Below, piece by piece: positions 10,301 through 25,300 of a DNA stretch of 64,000 nucleotides (its first letter is position 1; each line of letters opens with the position of its first letter). The stretch covers positions 49,969,702-50,033,701 of the forward strand of contig OZ020307.1 in NCBI GenBank assembly GCA_963971305.1, written 5' to 3'. Under the pieces are notes generated by a model, which was not told the origin of the DNA, did no database searches, and worked only from the letters and a program-made list of their open reading frames with translations. This stretch comes from Arcuatula senhousia (lineage: Eukaryota; Mollusca; Bivalvia; Mytilida; Mytilidae). The position numbers and the translations under genes were made by a program.

Positions 10301-13300
10301 CTGCGCTCGGCGAAGCTTTTTATTAGTCATGCTTAAAACAAATCTGTTTCTTATTTGATTAGAAAAAGCCCTGTATGTCATCGGGTACGGGTAAATTTTT
10401 AATGGAAGTAGCGAGTAAAAACATAAAATATATCAAAATACGAATGTTAGTTTTGATGTTTGGGGCATACAAACATTCAACGTTATATATTAAAAGTTCT
10501 TGTCAAAAATCACAATGATTGACAGCGTTGTCTCTACAGTCGAAGCGATTATGTGAAATTTTGACAAATCTGGGTGCGGGTACGGGTACGGGTTACACAT
10601 TTTAGGCACCACCTCATCAGGCTGATTTATTTTAGGGTGTAACTTCTCTGAAATTCTACAAATTTGACAGTTGGGTCATTACCACCCCCAAATCTTGAGA
10701 TCCTGTCGTTTGTTTGAACATCTGTTCACATACATGTATCTGCAACAAGGAAGAGTGGAACTTCATATATATATACACGATAAAAACTCTTGAAAAAATA
10801 TATATACACGATAAAAACTCTTGAAAAATCAAAAAGGCCATCCTGTTACCAAATTATTGAACACTCAGTCTGCACCGTTAGCTACTAGTCCGATGCCCAT
10901 GACTAGTAAAATTTGTTCGGACTAGTGAAAAATAGCCAAGATTTTATATCGACATTTAAGGAAAAACCTTTAAAACTTGTTGTCGGACTAGTTGTTGAAA
11001 ACGTTTTTGTTGCAGACTGAGCACTGATAGGTTAATATGGCTTTTTTGGCTCGCTGACTTCAATTGGCCACCCTGTTCCAACGAAAACATATTTGAAAAT
11101 TCTTTCATTATGATTTTGTCTCTTAAATGACTGACAAAAAGATGCAAACTTGGTTTCAAATCAAAGCTTGGCATAAAAGAGAAATGTAGTCAAAATTATT
11201 GAGCACTGGTCAGGTGCATCTATTGGTGCATGATGTACAGCAAATTTGTTAACAACTTCACTAATTTGTTGTTTTATAAAATTATAAATTATATATATGG
11301 GCTGTCTCAAAACAATGAGTGTAATTGAAATATTTAAAGCAAAATTGAAAGTTAAGAACAAAGATTTAGCAACAAAATTTAGTACAAGTAAAATCATGAT
11401 AACGTCAAAATAAGTCAGACATCTGATTCAGAACTTCATTGTATTTGATCAGACAGATAAGGAAAACCACCTAACATGTCCATAGGACTGACTAATATTA
11501 CCAAGTCTGGTAAATGGACTCATTTTGTGTGAGATTAGAGTATAATTTATAAATGACCTACGGTAGTCTTTTATTTATCATACTCCAAATCGCTATGCAA
11601 TTTTTACACATAGGAAAAAAAATACATGTATGGTTTTCGTTTTTCTGTAAAGTTAAAAAATTTGACAGTAAAACATTTTTTAGTAAACTTACCAATAATA
11701 TATTATATAAAATTATTAGAATATATAACCTAATTAATCAAAAAGTTTTGTGGGATTTTATGTAATTGTTTGAAAGCAGGGGAAATAATTTCAGACATTT
11801 TGAAAAGCGGGGGTAATTCCGGAACGATGATAGCTATAGCATTTCCGGATCAATTGATTAGGTTATTTTGCAAACTGCAGACATAATTGCATATGTGCTA
11901 TAAAAAAGTCCATTTGAGTTCTATAAATCAACGAAAATTCTTTTAAATTTTTTTGTCTCTCAAATAAAATTTATTTTTTAAACACAAATACACTTTTTAT
12001 TAGTATACGAACTCTGATAACAAAAACCAAGATGTTATCTTCTAAAACAAAAAAGTTTTTCATGTGGTCTAATGCTAAATATTTCACCAATTTTAATAAT
12101 AACTAAAATGGTGTGTTTATTTGACGGAACAGCCAGGTGTTGGGCCCCTCTGAACATAATTGAAAGGACTAACAATAGGAGATTAGATGACCAATTAGCT
12201 CCGCAAAGGATTTTTAAAGGTATACGGAGCAAATGCTGTTCCTGGTCACTAGGTTGTACTCCCATGGATTTTTATGAATTTTTGGTCCATTTTTACTATT
12301 AAAGTCTATGGAAATCATTTTTATTAATCATGCAAAAATTTTGATTTTTTTTGCCTTAGTTCGTATGCCATTAAAAAGTCATGACATACTAAAATAGTTA
12401 AAATATTTTGCAAGACGTAAATTTACAAACCATTTTTCATTGATTTATAAAACTCAAACGGACTATAATGAAATGTTCAAAGGGCACAACCATCCCCTAT
12501 TTTTGATATATGAAGCTTAGTCTTAGCATTTGTTGTTTAGGCCGCAACCCGGCTAACAAAAAACGCTTCGTTATTTTAGTAGTATAGATTTTTAAAAAAA
12601 ACACATTTTCTTTGTGAACATACTGACATTGTTAGTCATGTTTATAGTGAATGTGTGTAGATTTAATCAGTATATAACACTTTCGTTTATTTTTAGATTT
12701 CACATCAGCCGGACAACAGTCTCCATGGGGTTCAGGTTCCATGCCTCCAGGAGCATCCAGCAATGGACAGTCTTCAAATGACGACAGGAGTGAAAGGAAG
12801 AAGAAAAGAAAAAGTAGATGGGCACAAGAAACAGAGTTAGAGAAGACTGTCATCCCCGGCATGCCGACGGTTATACCCACTGGCCTGTCACCAGACCAAG
12901 AAAAACAATATCTTTGTAAGTTTTCACCACCCAAGATCTTTAGATTATTGATGTAATATTCATTATATTACAGGTTTAATGGTTCCCGATTGTTTCCAGG
13001 TGTTTGTGTAATGAAGTAAACTACCTGTAGTGTCCTATAAAATTTCAGTTTTCCATTTTCCAGGTTTAAAAGTCAGAGTTTGGGAAGTTATATTAACATG
13101 GTGTGTTTTTTCTTTCAGATCATCATAGCCACTGATAATAAAATGTTTTAGGTATTAAGATGGGTAAGATCAGATGTTGATAGTCATAGTAGAAATGAAC
13201 TGCAAATTTTGTGAATGATTTAAGATGTGTTTATATAATATGAAGTTTATGTTACACATGTGTAACCTATATATGTGTAATGTTTTGTCTATAATGCAGA

Positions 13301-16300
13301 CATATGTTTATTTTTACATTTGCAGAATTTATCTTTTTACACGTATGTTTTACTATTTCAGTGTTCATGTATTTACATTTTGTAGAATGTGTGTATTTTA
13401 TGGAGTAAAATGTTTCTTATTACTTTTACAGAAATGCACAGCATGGAAAAGATGAAAAAGACTTGACAGATTTTTATTTAAGAATATTTCACAAATTTGG
13501 AACATTTTCTCAAAATCACCTAGATTTTAATAAAGATAAAGGAATCCCCAAAATTGTTGATAAATTTTTTGAACATTTTTGGAATGCTCTTGAAGTTTTT
13601 TTTACTGAGATAGTTTACATTTATCTAGTAAATGTAATTCCATTGATTTGTTGACAAATTATTGTACACCTTTGTTGTACAAAACTTCATTCTCTCTTAT
13701 AAAACTTAACATAGTACAAGTTGGTTTCATTGGAGTTATTGATTGTGAAATTTCTTTAAATTTTTATGGGATTTAAGGGGAAAATGTACATGTATATTCA
13801 TATATTCATGACCTTGCAGAATTAGACTGCATGGTTTTAGCATATTAATCATAAAAGTTACATGTAATACAAAATTTTAAATTGGGGAAAATCAAATTTC
13901 CTGGTTTGCCAATAAAACCACAAATTGGTATAATAAGATATATATAATACTATCAAAGTAAAAAAAAATGTCGTTGTGAACCTTGTTCAATATTTCAAAC
14001 AATATACAATAAAACGTCTTCGTGAAACCAACTTTTTTGTCAAACTTCATTTTCTAAAATGCTTCGATCAAATTTTGAAATAATTTATTGTAATAATAAT
14101 AAATTTATTTCAACTTATGTTCCATGTGTTTTTGTTGACATAGCTGAAAATATGTTTTTTGTTTTTACTTGTACCAAAATATATTATTTTGTATGACATG
14201 TATGACAAAAACTTAAGCCTCATCCAGTTCATGAATAGATTCTCATCCACCTGTGTTGAAAATATAGGGGTGGGTGGGGGATTTCTTCTCTTTTTTTCTT
14301 CATCATTTACTTTTACTCTTTAAACTTCCCATAAAATTGAAAGAATTTTGTAAAAATTTCAAAATACATGTAAAAGTTAAATTACCATCTATAAAGTTGG
14401 GCAGGTGAGGATAAGAATCTACATATTAATTTGATATAGCCTTGAATCTTGAAATTCACACCGAGAGAAATTTGAAAAGAAAATGAAGTTTGACATTTTT
14501 TTTGGATAATATTTGATTAATCAATGAATAAAAATGCTGATAAATTTGTCCTACTTTACAGTGCACCTTCAGATCGAGGAGATAAGTCGCAGACTGAGAA
14601 CAGGGGATCTTGGCATACCACCCAACCCAGAAGACAGGTTTGATTTACTGTAATAAATGATGATTTTGACACAGGAAACCCCCACTGGTAGCCTCAAGTT
14701 TGGTGCTGTTCCGTCCCGAGGAAGAACTGCCAGGAGTAGATGGCTATTTGTGCATGTGGTTGCTTGGGGAGGGACAGAGAGGGGGTTTACAATTATAAAA
14801 AAAAACTATAAATGTAAAACTAAGTAACAAATGGTATAAAAATGTTGAAACAAATTTAGAATGCTAGATTTTCAGACACTTTTTCACCTCCCAATATCTT
14901 CTTAAGAAACTCAATTTTGTTCATGAACAAACTTTCAGAATAGTAAACTTATCACCACTGACAAAAAGGCTCAGGTACTTCTTAAAGCATGGCAGGGGAA
15001 GCTCAGAGAAAATGTATTTAAGTGCTTCTGGTTCTTTTGATTTAAATTCATCTCCTGAAATAAAACTAAAATATGGCTGACATAGATCTCTCTCAGAAAA
15101 CTGCATTTAAGGGAGTACGAGCCTCAGAAATTGAAGATTTTCGGGATTCTCGGCTTTTATCCATTCAAATGCATTAAAATTTTTCCAACATGGTTTCCTA
15201 ATATTTGTTCATTACTAATTAGAGAAGGTCCTAATAAACTCCTTTTGAAATTTTCTACCAATTCTAATTATTATTTCTATGTTAAAACAGAAAAAAGAAT
15301 TTTCAATGTATTTCCTATGAAAAACCCAGAGAAGATTTTTTCCCGCCATATTTTTCGGTGCTTATATCTTAAAAACGGCTCCATGGTTTTGAAAACTTTT
15401 TTCATAAAGTCTAGCTATTTTGAGCTATTCATTCCAAATTTTCTATTTTAAATAACTTTTAATTACAAAAAATCTCAGGCTCGTACTCCCTTAATTTAAT
15501 GTGATATTATCTTGCCTGAAATGAACATTATTGTTGAAGTTATATAGAATTGAACAACACTTTTTTGGGGAATTCTTAAATTTCTTTATTGAATGTAAAA
15601 TAGACTGTTGAATAAACAAGTTTAATATGTAACCCCCTTTTTCCCAAACAAAAGAAAAATGTGAAAGCTCTTTAACAAGTTTAAATTGTATTTTCTGAAT
15701 ATTCTGTAATTGATTAATTACAGGTAATATAATGTAAAGTTGCATGTTGACCTTGACAAAGGTCTTACTTACACAAGTACTTCAAACTGAAAAGGGACTT
15801 GCATAAGCATAAAGCTTGTTTCCTTATCTAGTATAAACAAATAAGTTTTAATTTATAAAATAAAATTATGAAGACAAGCATATTAAAAGTACTCAACAGA
15901 AAAAAAACCACTGGCAGTTCTTTGGTATAATTTGGATACAGGTAATGTAGCTTCGCTCTATCTTAATTCACTCTTATTAATTTATATTTAATGAAGGACC
16001 TTTTCTGCTACATGTACTAGTCATAATACATGTATTGATCCCATTATTAGGTTATAATAAAAAGACCCCCCTTTTCAGCACGGTGATCAGCTTAGTTTTA
16101 GTCCTGCTCTTAATCAGTAAACAAGACCCTTCGTTTCAGACCCCTGTGTTCTATTTTTAGAAATAATCTTTGTTCTATATTTAGAATAATTGACTCTAAT
16201 TGATAAGCTTATTTTCAGAAAGTATATTAATTGTGTGCATTTAAATGATGTAATAATCAAAATTATTTGCAGTGTTGCTAATAAATTATGAATCAAAATT

Positions 16301-19300
16301 TCAGCATTAATACATGTACATGTATATAAATTTCAATTTCATTAATAATCTATTTCCATATTTTATAATTCAAGTATACTTCTTTTCAGAGGTTTTGTTT
16401 GTTTTCATTTTTTTTTCGTTATGGTTTAAGTTGACCTTTTAATCATTTTATCATGGTTTGTGAAATATTTTATATGTTGAATGTTTTAAGAAAGTAATTT
16501 CTTGCAGAAAACTATAATTTTGTAAACCTACATGTATGTTTTAATTATTTTTATACAATAATATGCAGACCCCTTTGTGTTAACCAAAATTGCCAAAGAA
16601 CATTTGTTCAAAAATTCCAGTCAATTTTATCTCATTGCGTTACCATTTTATCTTAGAACTTGCACAATGTAAACCTGTATATGATTTTAAAAAGAATAGG
16701 GATGAAATTAAAGAAAAAGAAGGAAAAGATCCAAAAGTTCAAGCTGAAACTTTGATGTGATTTTAGCTACCCTGGCTATGTTAATCCTGTTTGTAAAAAT
16801 ATGGACTAGTTCTTAGTTTTGTCTGTCTTTCAACAGTTCTGAAAATTTTATCAAAATAAAGAATTATATTTTTTACTTAAGTGATATTTAGCAAATCTAA
16901 GATAAAATGGCAATGTGGAGGTAGACAAAAACATGTTGTTAATTCAAGAATGTTTTATTTTAAAGGTCTCCCTCACCAGAGCCAATCTACAACAATGAAG
17001 GCAAGAGGTTAAACACGAGGGAATATCGAACCAGGAAAAGGCTAGAGGAGGAGCGACACAAACTTGTTCAGGATGCTATGGGTATCAACAATGACTACAA
17101 GCCTCCAGCAGACTATAAGTAGGTTTGACGTGAACATGTTGAAACATGTCAGATAACAAAACATGAAAATATCTTGACTGCAAATGTAAACAAACCTGAT
17201 TCTAAAAAATATTGCAACAGTGATACACAGTTATTGAAAGTTGTGTGTGTAATATTCAACCTATTCATTGAAGTATGCATTAGTTTGAACTTTATTATGT
17301 CTCCGCCACTTTTGTAAAAATATGAAGGACACCATATGTAGTTGTGCATATGACCAGGAAATTTTGATAAAATTTCTGTGAGAGTAATGGCCCTTTGAAC
17401 TTTAAACTTTTTGGGGAAATGGGGGGGGAGACAACGTTTTTGTAGGCAAAAACAAACTTTAATTTTATATATAGTGTGGAATACTTAGCAATTTTGAAGG
17501 AATGACTCACAAGTATAAGTTCATGTGGTTGTATCAGATTTCTTAACAATTGCATTCAGTTTTACAACAGAAGATAATGAGATGTGTAAAACTTACATAA
17601 ATCAGTGACAACACCATCTAGCAATTGATTTTAGAACACACAAAAAATGCATGTTTAAAACCCATCCTTAAATTATCAATTTTGGATCGCTTTTCAAGAC
17701 TTAAATGTTCATGTTAAAAGTATGAACATTTCATGCACGTAGACTGACTATGGGGCTTATGTGTAAGAGATGCTTTTGTAAAAGGCATTAGTATATATTT
17801 AATTTCAAATTGCCTAGCCATAGAACTGAAGGAATAAGATAAGGTAAACATAAACATTAATCATCTTAATATCTCATTCCATGTCTTTATTCAAGAGAGA
17901 TCCTTTATACAAATGTTCTTGTGTTTTTCAGGCCTCCAGTGATAAGAGTCAGTGATAAAGTTATGATCCCTCAAGATGACCATCCAGAGATCAACTTTGT
18001 AGGACTTTTGATTGGCCCAAGAGGAAATACTCTCAAAAATCTGGAAAAGGATGTAGGATCCTGAAAATATTTTCAAAATGCAAATATGAAGTTATTGATT
18101 CATCACACTAAAATTTAATTGGTGTCTATTTCTTTTTGGTCGGTCATTGATTTTTTTAGCCATCATCAGGACAAAAACACTTTATGAAAATAAATCTTAC
18201 AATTCTAATGGCAATATATTGTATGCTTCCGAGCAGTGTGTTGGCAGAATATAAAAATCATTCTTATTTTACAAGAAATTTTTCATCAAGGAAAGCAATT
18301 AACTATATGATGTGTCTCTTGGCTATTTTACTAGAGGAGTTATGACAAAGGTTTCATACAGAGAGTTCATTTATTTAAAGAACAGTATGGTAACTTTGCT
18401 ATGCAATTAAAAAAAATGTTTGTTCATTTTTAGACTGGAGCTAAAATCATCATCAGAGGAAAAGGATCTGTAAAGGAAGGAAAGATAGGAAGAAAAGATG
18501 GCCAACCATTACCAGGAGAGGATGAACCACTTCATGCTTATGTCACAGCAAATAACCCAGAAAATGTCCTGAAAGCAGTAGAAAAGGTAGTAAATTTTTA
18601 TACTTTAATTTATATTAAAAATACCTTTCTGATCATGCTGATAGCAAGCTTCATGATTATCTTTTTTAATTCATGTTATATTGTTTCTCTCGAAAGAAAA
18701 CGCATGAGAATTTTCATTTTAATTAACCTTAATTGACACGAGATCCCAATTTATTGCTTCATCATTTGGAAAAATATCAAAAGCGGCATTTATTACTTAT
18801 GAATAGAAGTTTAATGAATTGTATTAAATTCTTCCTATCACCTTTTACAGATTAAGGAGATAATAGCCCAGGGTATAGATGTACCGGAGGGTCAGAATGA
18901 TTTACGTAGACAGCAGCTCAGAGAACTAGCTTTACTTAATGGTACACTGAGGGAAAATGATGGTCTAGCGTAAGTTATATCAATCAAAAGTGTTAGGCAT
19001 GATTTATAACACCTTCTTTCAGTTATGGAAAAAGCAATTATAGAGAAAAATGTATGTTGTAGATTGTTGACAATAGATGAGCAAATTTTAAGAGGTCCAT
19101 CTGAAATAATCATGGCCTTTTACTGTGCTTATATGTGCTTACAAGGTTGGAGAAAAGTAAAATATAGATTTTTCAAGAAAATTTTGTTTTGTAACATTAT
19201 GCATCAGCTTAACTTGTTATCAATTAATTTTGTTTAAAGCATAGAAATTTTTTTCAATTACAAACACACATAAAAAGATATTTGTGCTTTTATTTCCAAA

Positions 19301-22300
19301 GAATTTGACTTGATAAGACATAATGTTAGATGGTCAATTTTTATCCCCTATCTATGTAAGTAGGTCCGTCCCAAATGTTGTAAGATGTCTTTTGGACATA
19401 TTCTTGTTGCATAAATTTAAATGAATTCTTAATATTTTCTTTCAGTAAACTGAAGCAGTTGCAACAGGCATCAACAATCATTACTAACAACATACTGTGT
19501 ACCATATGTGGTGGAGCAGGCCATTTATCACAGGATTGTAAATCGAAACGGTAACATTCCTACAATTAGCATGATTATTGGATATAGGTTTCCATAACTA
19601 CATATAATATGCTGTTGTTTGAAAACATTTAAATGTAGTTGTGTTTTGAAGATTCAAATAATTAAAATACAAATAAACTTTGTGGCACTTTTTTAATATA
19701 TTGAAATTGAAAAGATTTGTAATAAGCAAGACACTAAAATGACTATATACATAAGTTGCTATGTCTGGGCAGTGGATTATTGAAGCAGCTCTTGATAGTT
19801 TTAACAGAATGAAAAATGCTATGTAATGATAGTTTATGGCTGCTTGTGGTAACACTCATACTTGGCAGACAAGTCAATAAAGGGAAAATAACTTCAAATT
19901 ATATATTGTGTTCTTTTCTGGAATTAAAATAGCCATGTTTGTTAAACCCCTAAAAATCTACTGCACTATGTGACCATAAGTAACATGTCATTAGTTTTGA
20001 ACATATCCTTACCGTGTACACATTTCCATTCTAACGTTTTGTTTGTTTTTTACAGACCAGGAGACACTTTGAAGAATTTTACACCACAAGCCCATCAAAA
20101 CACAATGGCCGACAGAGCTAAGATGGACAGTGAGGTATTGTTATAACAAGATATATTTTATAGTAGAAATTCAATAACTTTTTAAATGACAGTAATGTTT
20201 AGATTTTTCTGCTTAAACTGCATGGCAAGTGTCATGAATGTTCACAAAAAATTGTTCCATGTCAAGCCGTAATCATAACATGGCCAACACATTGCCACGA
20301 AAAAACAATTTCAATTTCAACAAACATGTATCAAGTCTTGGGAGACATATTTGCTTGTTTTGAAGATCTTTAAAGTTATCATATCATTTTCTAAATAGTT
20401 ACTGAAGTATTTATTAACTAAATACAACAATCAATCTAAAATGAAGTAAAATGTTCAATATTTATTTCTTTCCAGTACATGTCTCTGATGGCTGAGTTAG
20501 GAGAAGGACCCCCGACATCACAGAAGCCATCATCCAACATGTTACCACACTCCTCCCAGTCAAATCAGTCCCATCATCCTCCACCATTCAGAATGCCAAT
20601 CACACAACCTCCGCCAAATCCTATGGTATGTATAATGGTACTCTCCAAAAAGGCTGAGGGAGTTCACTGTCATGGCAATACTTATGTATGCCGGCTATGA
20701 TTTATTTAAGGTTTGGTAGATCAAAATTTAAACAATAGACATCTTGGGACTTAAATTTTCTTAGATTTATTAAAGTTGCTAATAAATGCAGTGTTAAGGG
20801 CATACGATACAGTTACAGAGGGAGATTATGACGTCGTCGTTAGATACATATTGTGACGTCATGAAAATAGCCAACAAATAATCAGAAATGATTGAAAATG
20901 GCTAGTTTTTTGTAAATAACTTAAAAATGAGCACGTTGACCCCTTAGTTTTTTAATGCCATTCTGTAAAACTACAAAAATCCAACATCATGCAAAAATTT
21001 CAAAATAATTTCAATGGACAGTCTTTTTCTATATGGCTTTTTATTCACAGATTTTGTTCGAGATTTTCATAAGATTACCTTAAAACCAAATTTTGGGTTT
21101 AATCAGAGTATTGCATATAACAAATGGTGACATAATTAATAAGACCATATTATCTTTATTGTAAAACAAAAGACAGAGTAGAAAAATGACCAATGATTAT
21201 AAAGTTATGCCATTTTGAATAATTTTCAAAATATTTTACTTTTTCCAATTTTTGTGAAATGCATCTAATATTAAACTTTAAATGTTATAAAAACGGATCC
21301 GTTAAGACATGGTTTTCTTTTTATATTTAAAATGTACATACTAAAATTAGCTTAATTGCAAAATTTCATGAATTTGTCAATGGAGGATCTAAACTGTATC
21401 GTATGCCCTTAATAGGGTGTTGTGATGATATTTGTGTTGCAGTGTTTCTGACAAAATTTTTATAAGTGGGTCATTTTAAGAAAGTTTGAGTGTCATTTCT
21501 GTTTAAACCCAATGGAAAATATAATTTTTAAGGTAAGATGTCTTAGTTTGAGGGTTAACAGAAGCACTTGATAAATTCATTTATGTAAAAATCTTTAAGC
21601 AAATCTTTAATGTTTGTGAACTGTAATATATTCTAAGGGAGGTAATGAGCAAGAAAAATTAATTTAAACATATATTAGATATATTTTCTGTTTCTCTACT
21701 ATCCTCTAAGGGCTGTTCCAGCAAAACATACATGGGACCCAGGGAAGGCAAAACTGTACTTGGTTGTAAGTCAGTAGAAAATGCATCTATAGTTGATTGT
21801 TGGGCTTGCAAATTTGCTTCTATAGGTGGGTGGTTTGAAAATTGGATGTTGGAATGATGTTTTGTATGAAAATGTTCTTCTGCAAAGAGATGGTATGAGT
21901 TTCAAGAACAAACTTTCAAATTGGCAGCCATTGATATATCGAACAATTTTATTTGACCTATTAATAATTAACTCAATTATTGCATACCACATTAATGACA
22001 GAAGGTAGAGAAATAAAATCAGTGTTCCAGCTAGTAATTTTCATCGGCCCGGTACCTACCTCTTTTTTTTTGTGAATGTCTTTTCTACCACATAAATATG
22101 TAATAGAAAAGGAAATCCAAATTTGGAATATATTATTATTATACCTTACTGAATTAGTAATTGATTTAATTGGATGAAATAAGGTCATGTGACATGAAAT
22201 AATCGGGGTATTTTTCTTCAAATTCGTACAAAAGATGAAAATTAATAACCTTTTCAAATACCCATGTCCATTGAATAACCCTATTATTCACCAGTGAATA

Positions 22301-25300
22301 ACCCATAAACATGATAAAAACACAAATACATAGTATATATGATATACTAGTCCACTGTTTGTTTGGTATAATAAAACAGTTACGGCCCTTGAAATCAGTG
22401 AATATCAAATTGTCAACCTCGCTGGGGTTATTTCCCTCGGGCTAAAGCCCTCAGGGAAATTACCCCACCACTGGTTGACAATTCTAGATATTCACCTCTT
22501 CTAAGGGCCGTAATTGTATAATATTTATTTTTTTTACAATTTGCTTCTATTGGTGCCTGTAAAGTTGCAATTTTTGTTTCTATGGGTGGGTATATTTGAA
22601 ACAAAATTGCTTCTATGAGGGGGCACTAGTAGACCTAAATCCTAAAAATCCGCAAAAAAGTCATGCTTTTCCGGAAAATCCTTACTTTCCGCAAATAAAT
22701 CTTAAAAATATGGATTTTCATAACAATTCTCGTATTTTTATAGCTTTCCCGTGTTGTAGAGACTTTTTCGTATTTTTGGAAAAACCATCCGGAAATTTGA
22801 CATTTGACACAGTAGTCTGTGTATTGTGGATTACACGAATTTCGGAAAGTAGACAAATTGTCCATTCATGCCATTGGTCTGTGTATTGTGGATTACAATC
22901 ATCACGTGACAATCGTAAATTTCGAATAGGTTGTACCGAGGATCATCTGTGATTTAGTAAATGGTACTACCAAGATTGAACAAAATCTATTTTCAACTAT
23001 TTTTCCGAACTATTTATATTAAGGCTACCCAGAATTCACCCAAAAAGTTTGTTCTGTTGTTTCCATTGTTCCGTTTTTTGTGTTTTTTTTAATGAAATTA
23101 TTATTTTAAAACAATAAAGAATGAGTTTAAAAATACATTTCTTTAAGAAATTCTAGTAAATGATTGCTCTCTAATCCACAATGAAGACTAAAGAGAGAAG
23201 GTTACGTTCTTTGGAAGTAACTTCCAATTTATTAAAATATACGGGAAGTGGCGCGTCTGTGAGAACTGTGGAGAGTTTGGGTCTATATAATATTTCTGAA
23301 TTTATTTGATATTCTTACTTTAAACTTTCTGGAGATTTGTATTATATAATGCATGTACGAATCACAAGACTTTGGTCCTATAGAAATTTTATTTATGTAA
23401 AATTGCAAATGTACAAGACACAAAATAGGTAAGTTGATGTCCGTGGTTGATGTCAATAAATTATGAATGATTTTAGGTCCTTATACAAGTCGTCGGTATA
23501 ATAATATTTGTAGATAATTTGTGGATAATTTGAAGAAGAAATGAAACCCCTTGTATTTTCATGTTCAAGTCAACCCCACCCCAACTATGAGTTTACGGTG
23601 GCAGATTTGTCTAATCAGGACGCCGAAAGTTTGTTATCCTTTATATACTCCTTTTTGTGCAATATTTGTGGGGCATACTGGTTTGAAGACTGCGTTGTTT
23701 TAGATGTATGTGACGTTGGTTAAAATATTTATTAAGTTGTATCATAAACAATTATACTTTTTACAATACTAAAAGTCAGGTACTTTTTAGACACAGACAA
23801 TTCCGTAGAAGTTAGAACAGCTAACATAATTCCACTTTGTACATGAATAAAGAAATAGTTTTGTGGCCTTTCTTTTTCCTTTAGTTTTAACAATAAAGAA
23901 AGAATGTTTCCCTGGGACAGGGATGCCCCCGCTTCCCCTAAACAGAAAGTTGAAGTCCAACAGGTTTTGAAAGTCGCTAGGGAGTATAGTTTGTCATACT
24001 GAACCATCCTGTATAGTTTCAAATCATTCCAATGTACGGTTTCTGAGAAAGGCTTCACGGAAATTTGTATCTACGGAAAATTGCATATGAAAATAAAACA
24101 TAGCGTGTATGTTCTAGATATACTAGTAACAGAAAAAGATGTAACAGTAAACTTGGGATCGAAAGAATAAGATTTTATTTAAACTCTTTTTCCAATTCAA
24201 GATTTATACGAAAGAAACTATACGAAAAACGCATATAGTATCGGGATTTATGTGTTTATTTATCTAAATATGTTCGAAGTATTCTTTGAATTGTACTTCT
24301 TTACTGGATTTGACACGCTGACCACTATCAACGCGACGGGCGCGTTGCAATGGACAGGAGCTGCGTATTCTTTCGAAGCCGTGATCGGAGTTCAATCTCG
24401 TACCGACGTTTTGAACTTGTCGGACCGTTTTCTTTTTTACTTTTTTTTTTGTTTTTATGCCCGTTTTGTGCTGCTGGTTTATTTTGTGTTTGCTGGTAAC
24501 CTTTCGCCTATAATTTGGTCTTTTGAACTTTTGAGTTTGGAATGCCCCATCGGTACATCTTTGCTTCTTTTTACAAGGAATTTCTACCTGTGCATGCATA
24601 TTAATTAGCTGTTGTTTATTGTCAAAATAATATTGTTAATTGAATTTTACAATAAACATGAACTTTCGAACACCTGTATTCATGGTATAGGCAATATACA
24701 GATTAAAGGACTACCCTAGTTGAATACTAGTATTGTACTCAAAATTTCTGCTCAGTACAGTGGGGCAACGATAGAGCGATACCTGATACCTGCAGTGTTC
24801 AACACAGGCGATGGCATGACGATGAGCTGGACGACTAAGAATATAAATAGTGTCATACCTGTCTATTTAAATGGTTGAACGTCGCTGCACGACATTATAT
24901 GTATAGAAAATAATAAGATGTGGAATAAGTGTACGCGACATATGTCACTTTATGAATCAATTGCATTTTGAAATCATGCACTTATGGGCCCTAGATGGGA
25001 TCTAATAAATCTGTTTTATATGATTAGTTTAATAGTATTAATTACCTTAGGGACCGACCATTTAACTTGAAGTAGGGACTTGGTTTTTTTTTTCTAAAAA
25101 AATATTCTGAAAATTATTTTTGATAAAAAAATACTTTGACAGCAGAGGGTTAGAAAAAAATATTCTGAAGAAGAATTTCTGCCATGTAAAATCATGCCAA
25201 TAATGAAAAAAATATTCTGTGGCGACGCCTTGTTCTAATCTATACCAGAGCTTGTGGAAATTACATCTATTTCCTTAGAAATTTTTGACACAAGGTTATG

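Noticed and set aside
12741..12741. SF1 start at this internal ATG
   Set aside because: The reading frame continues upstream in phase to a normal splice acceptor at 12696, with plausible residues, so this Met is probably internal.
22596..22952. 118-residue protein (identical peptide on the inverted copy at 31897-32136)
   Set aside because: The identity is that of the DNA repeat; no Met context, no known family and no splice support.
24390..24415. tRNA-type B box (GAGTTCAATCTC) suggesting a SINE
   Set aside because: No A box at the right distance, and the string lies in the family P tail where other copies read differently.
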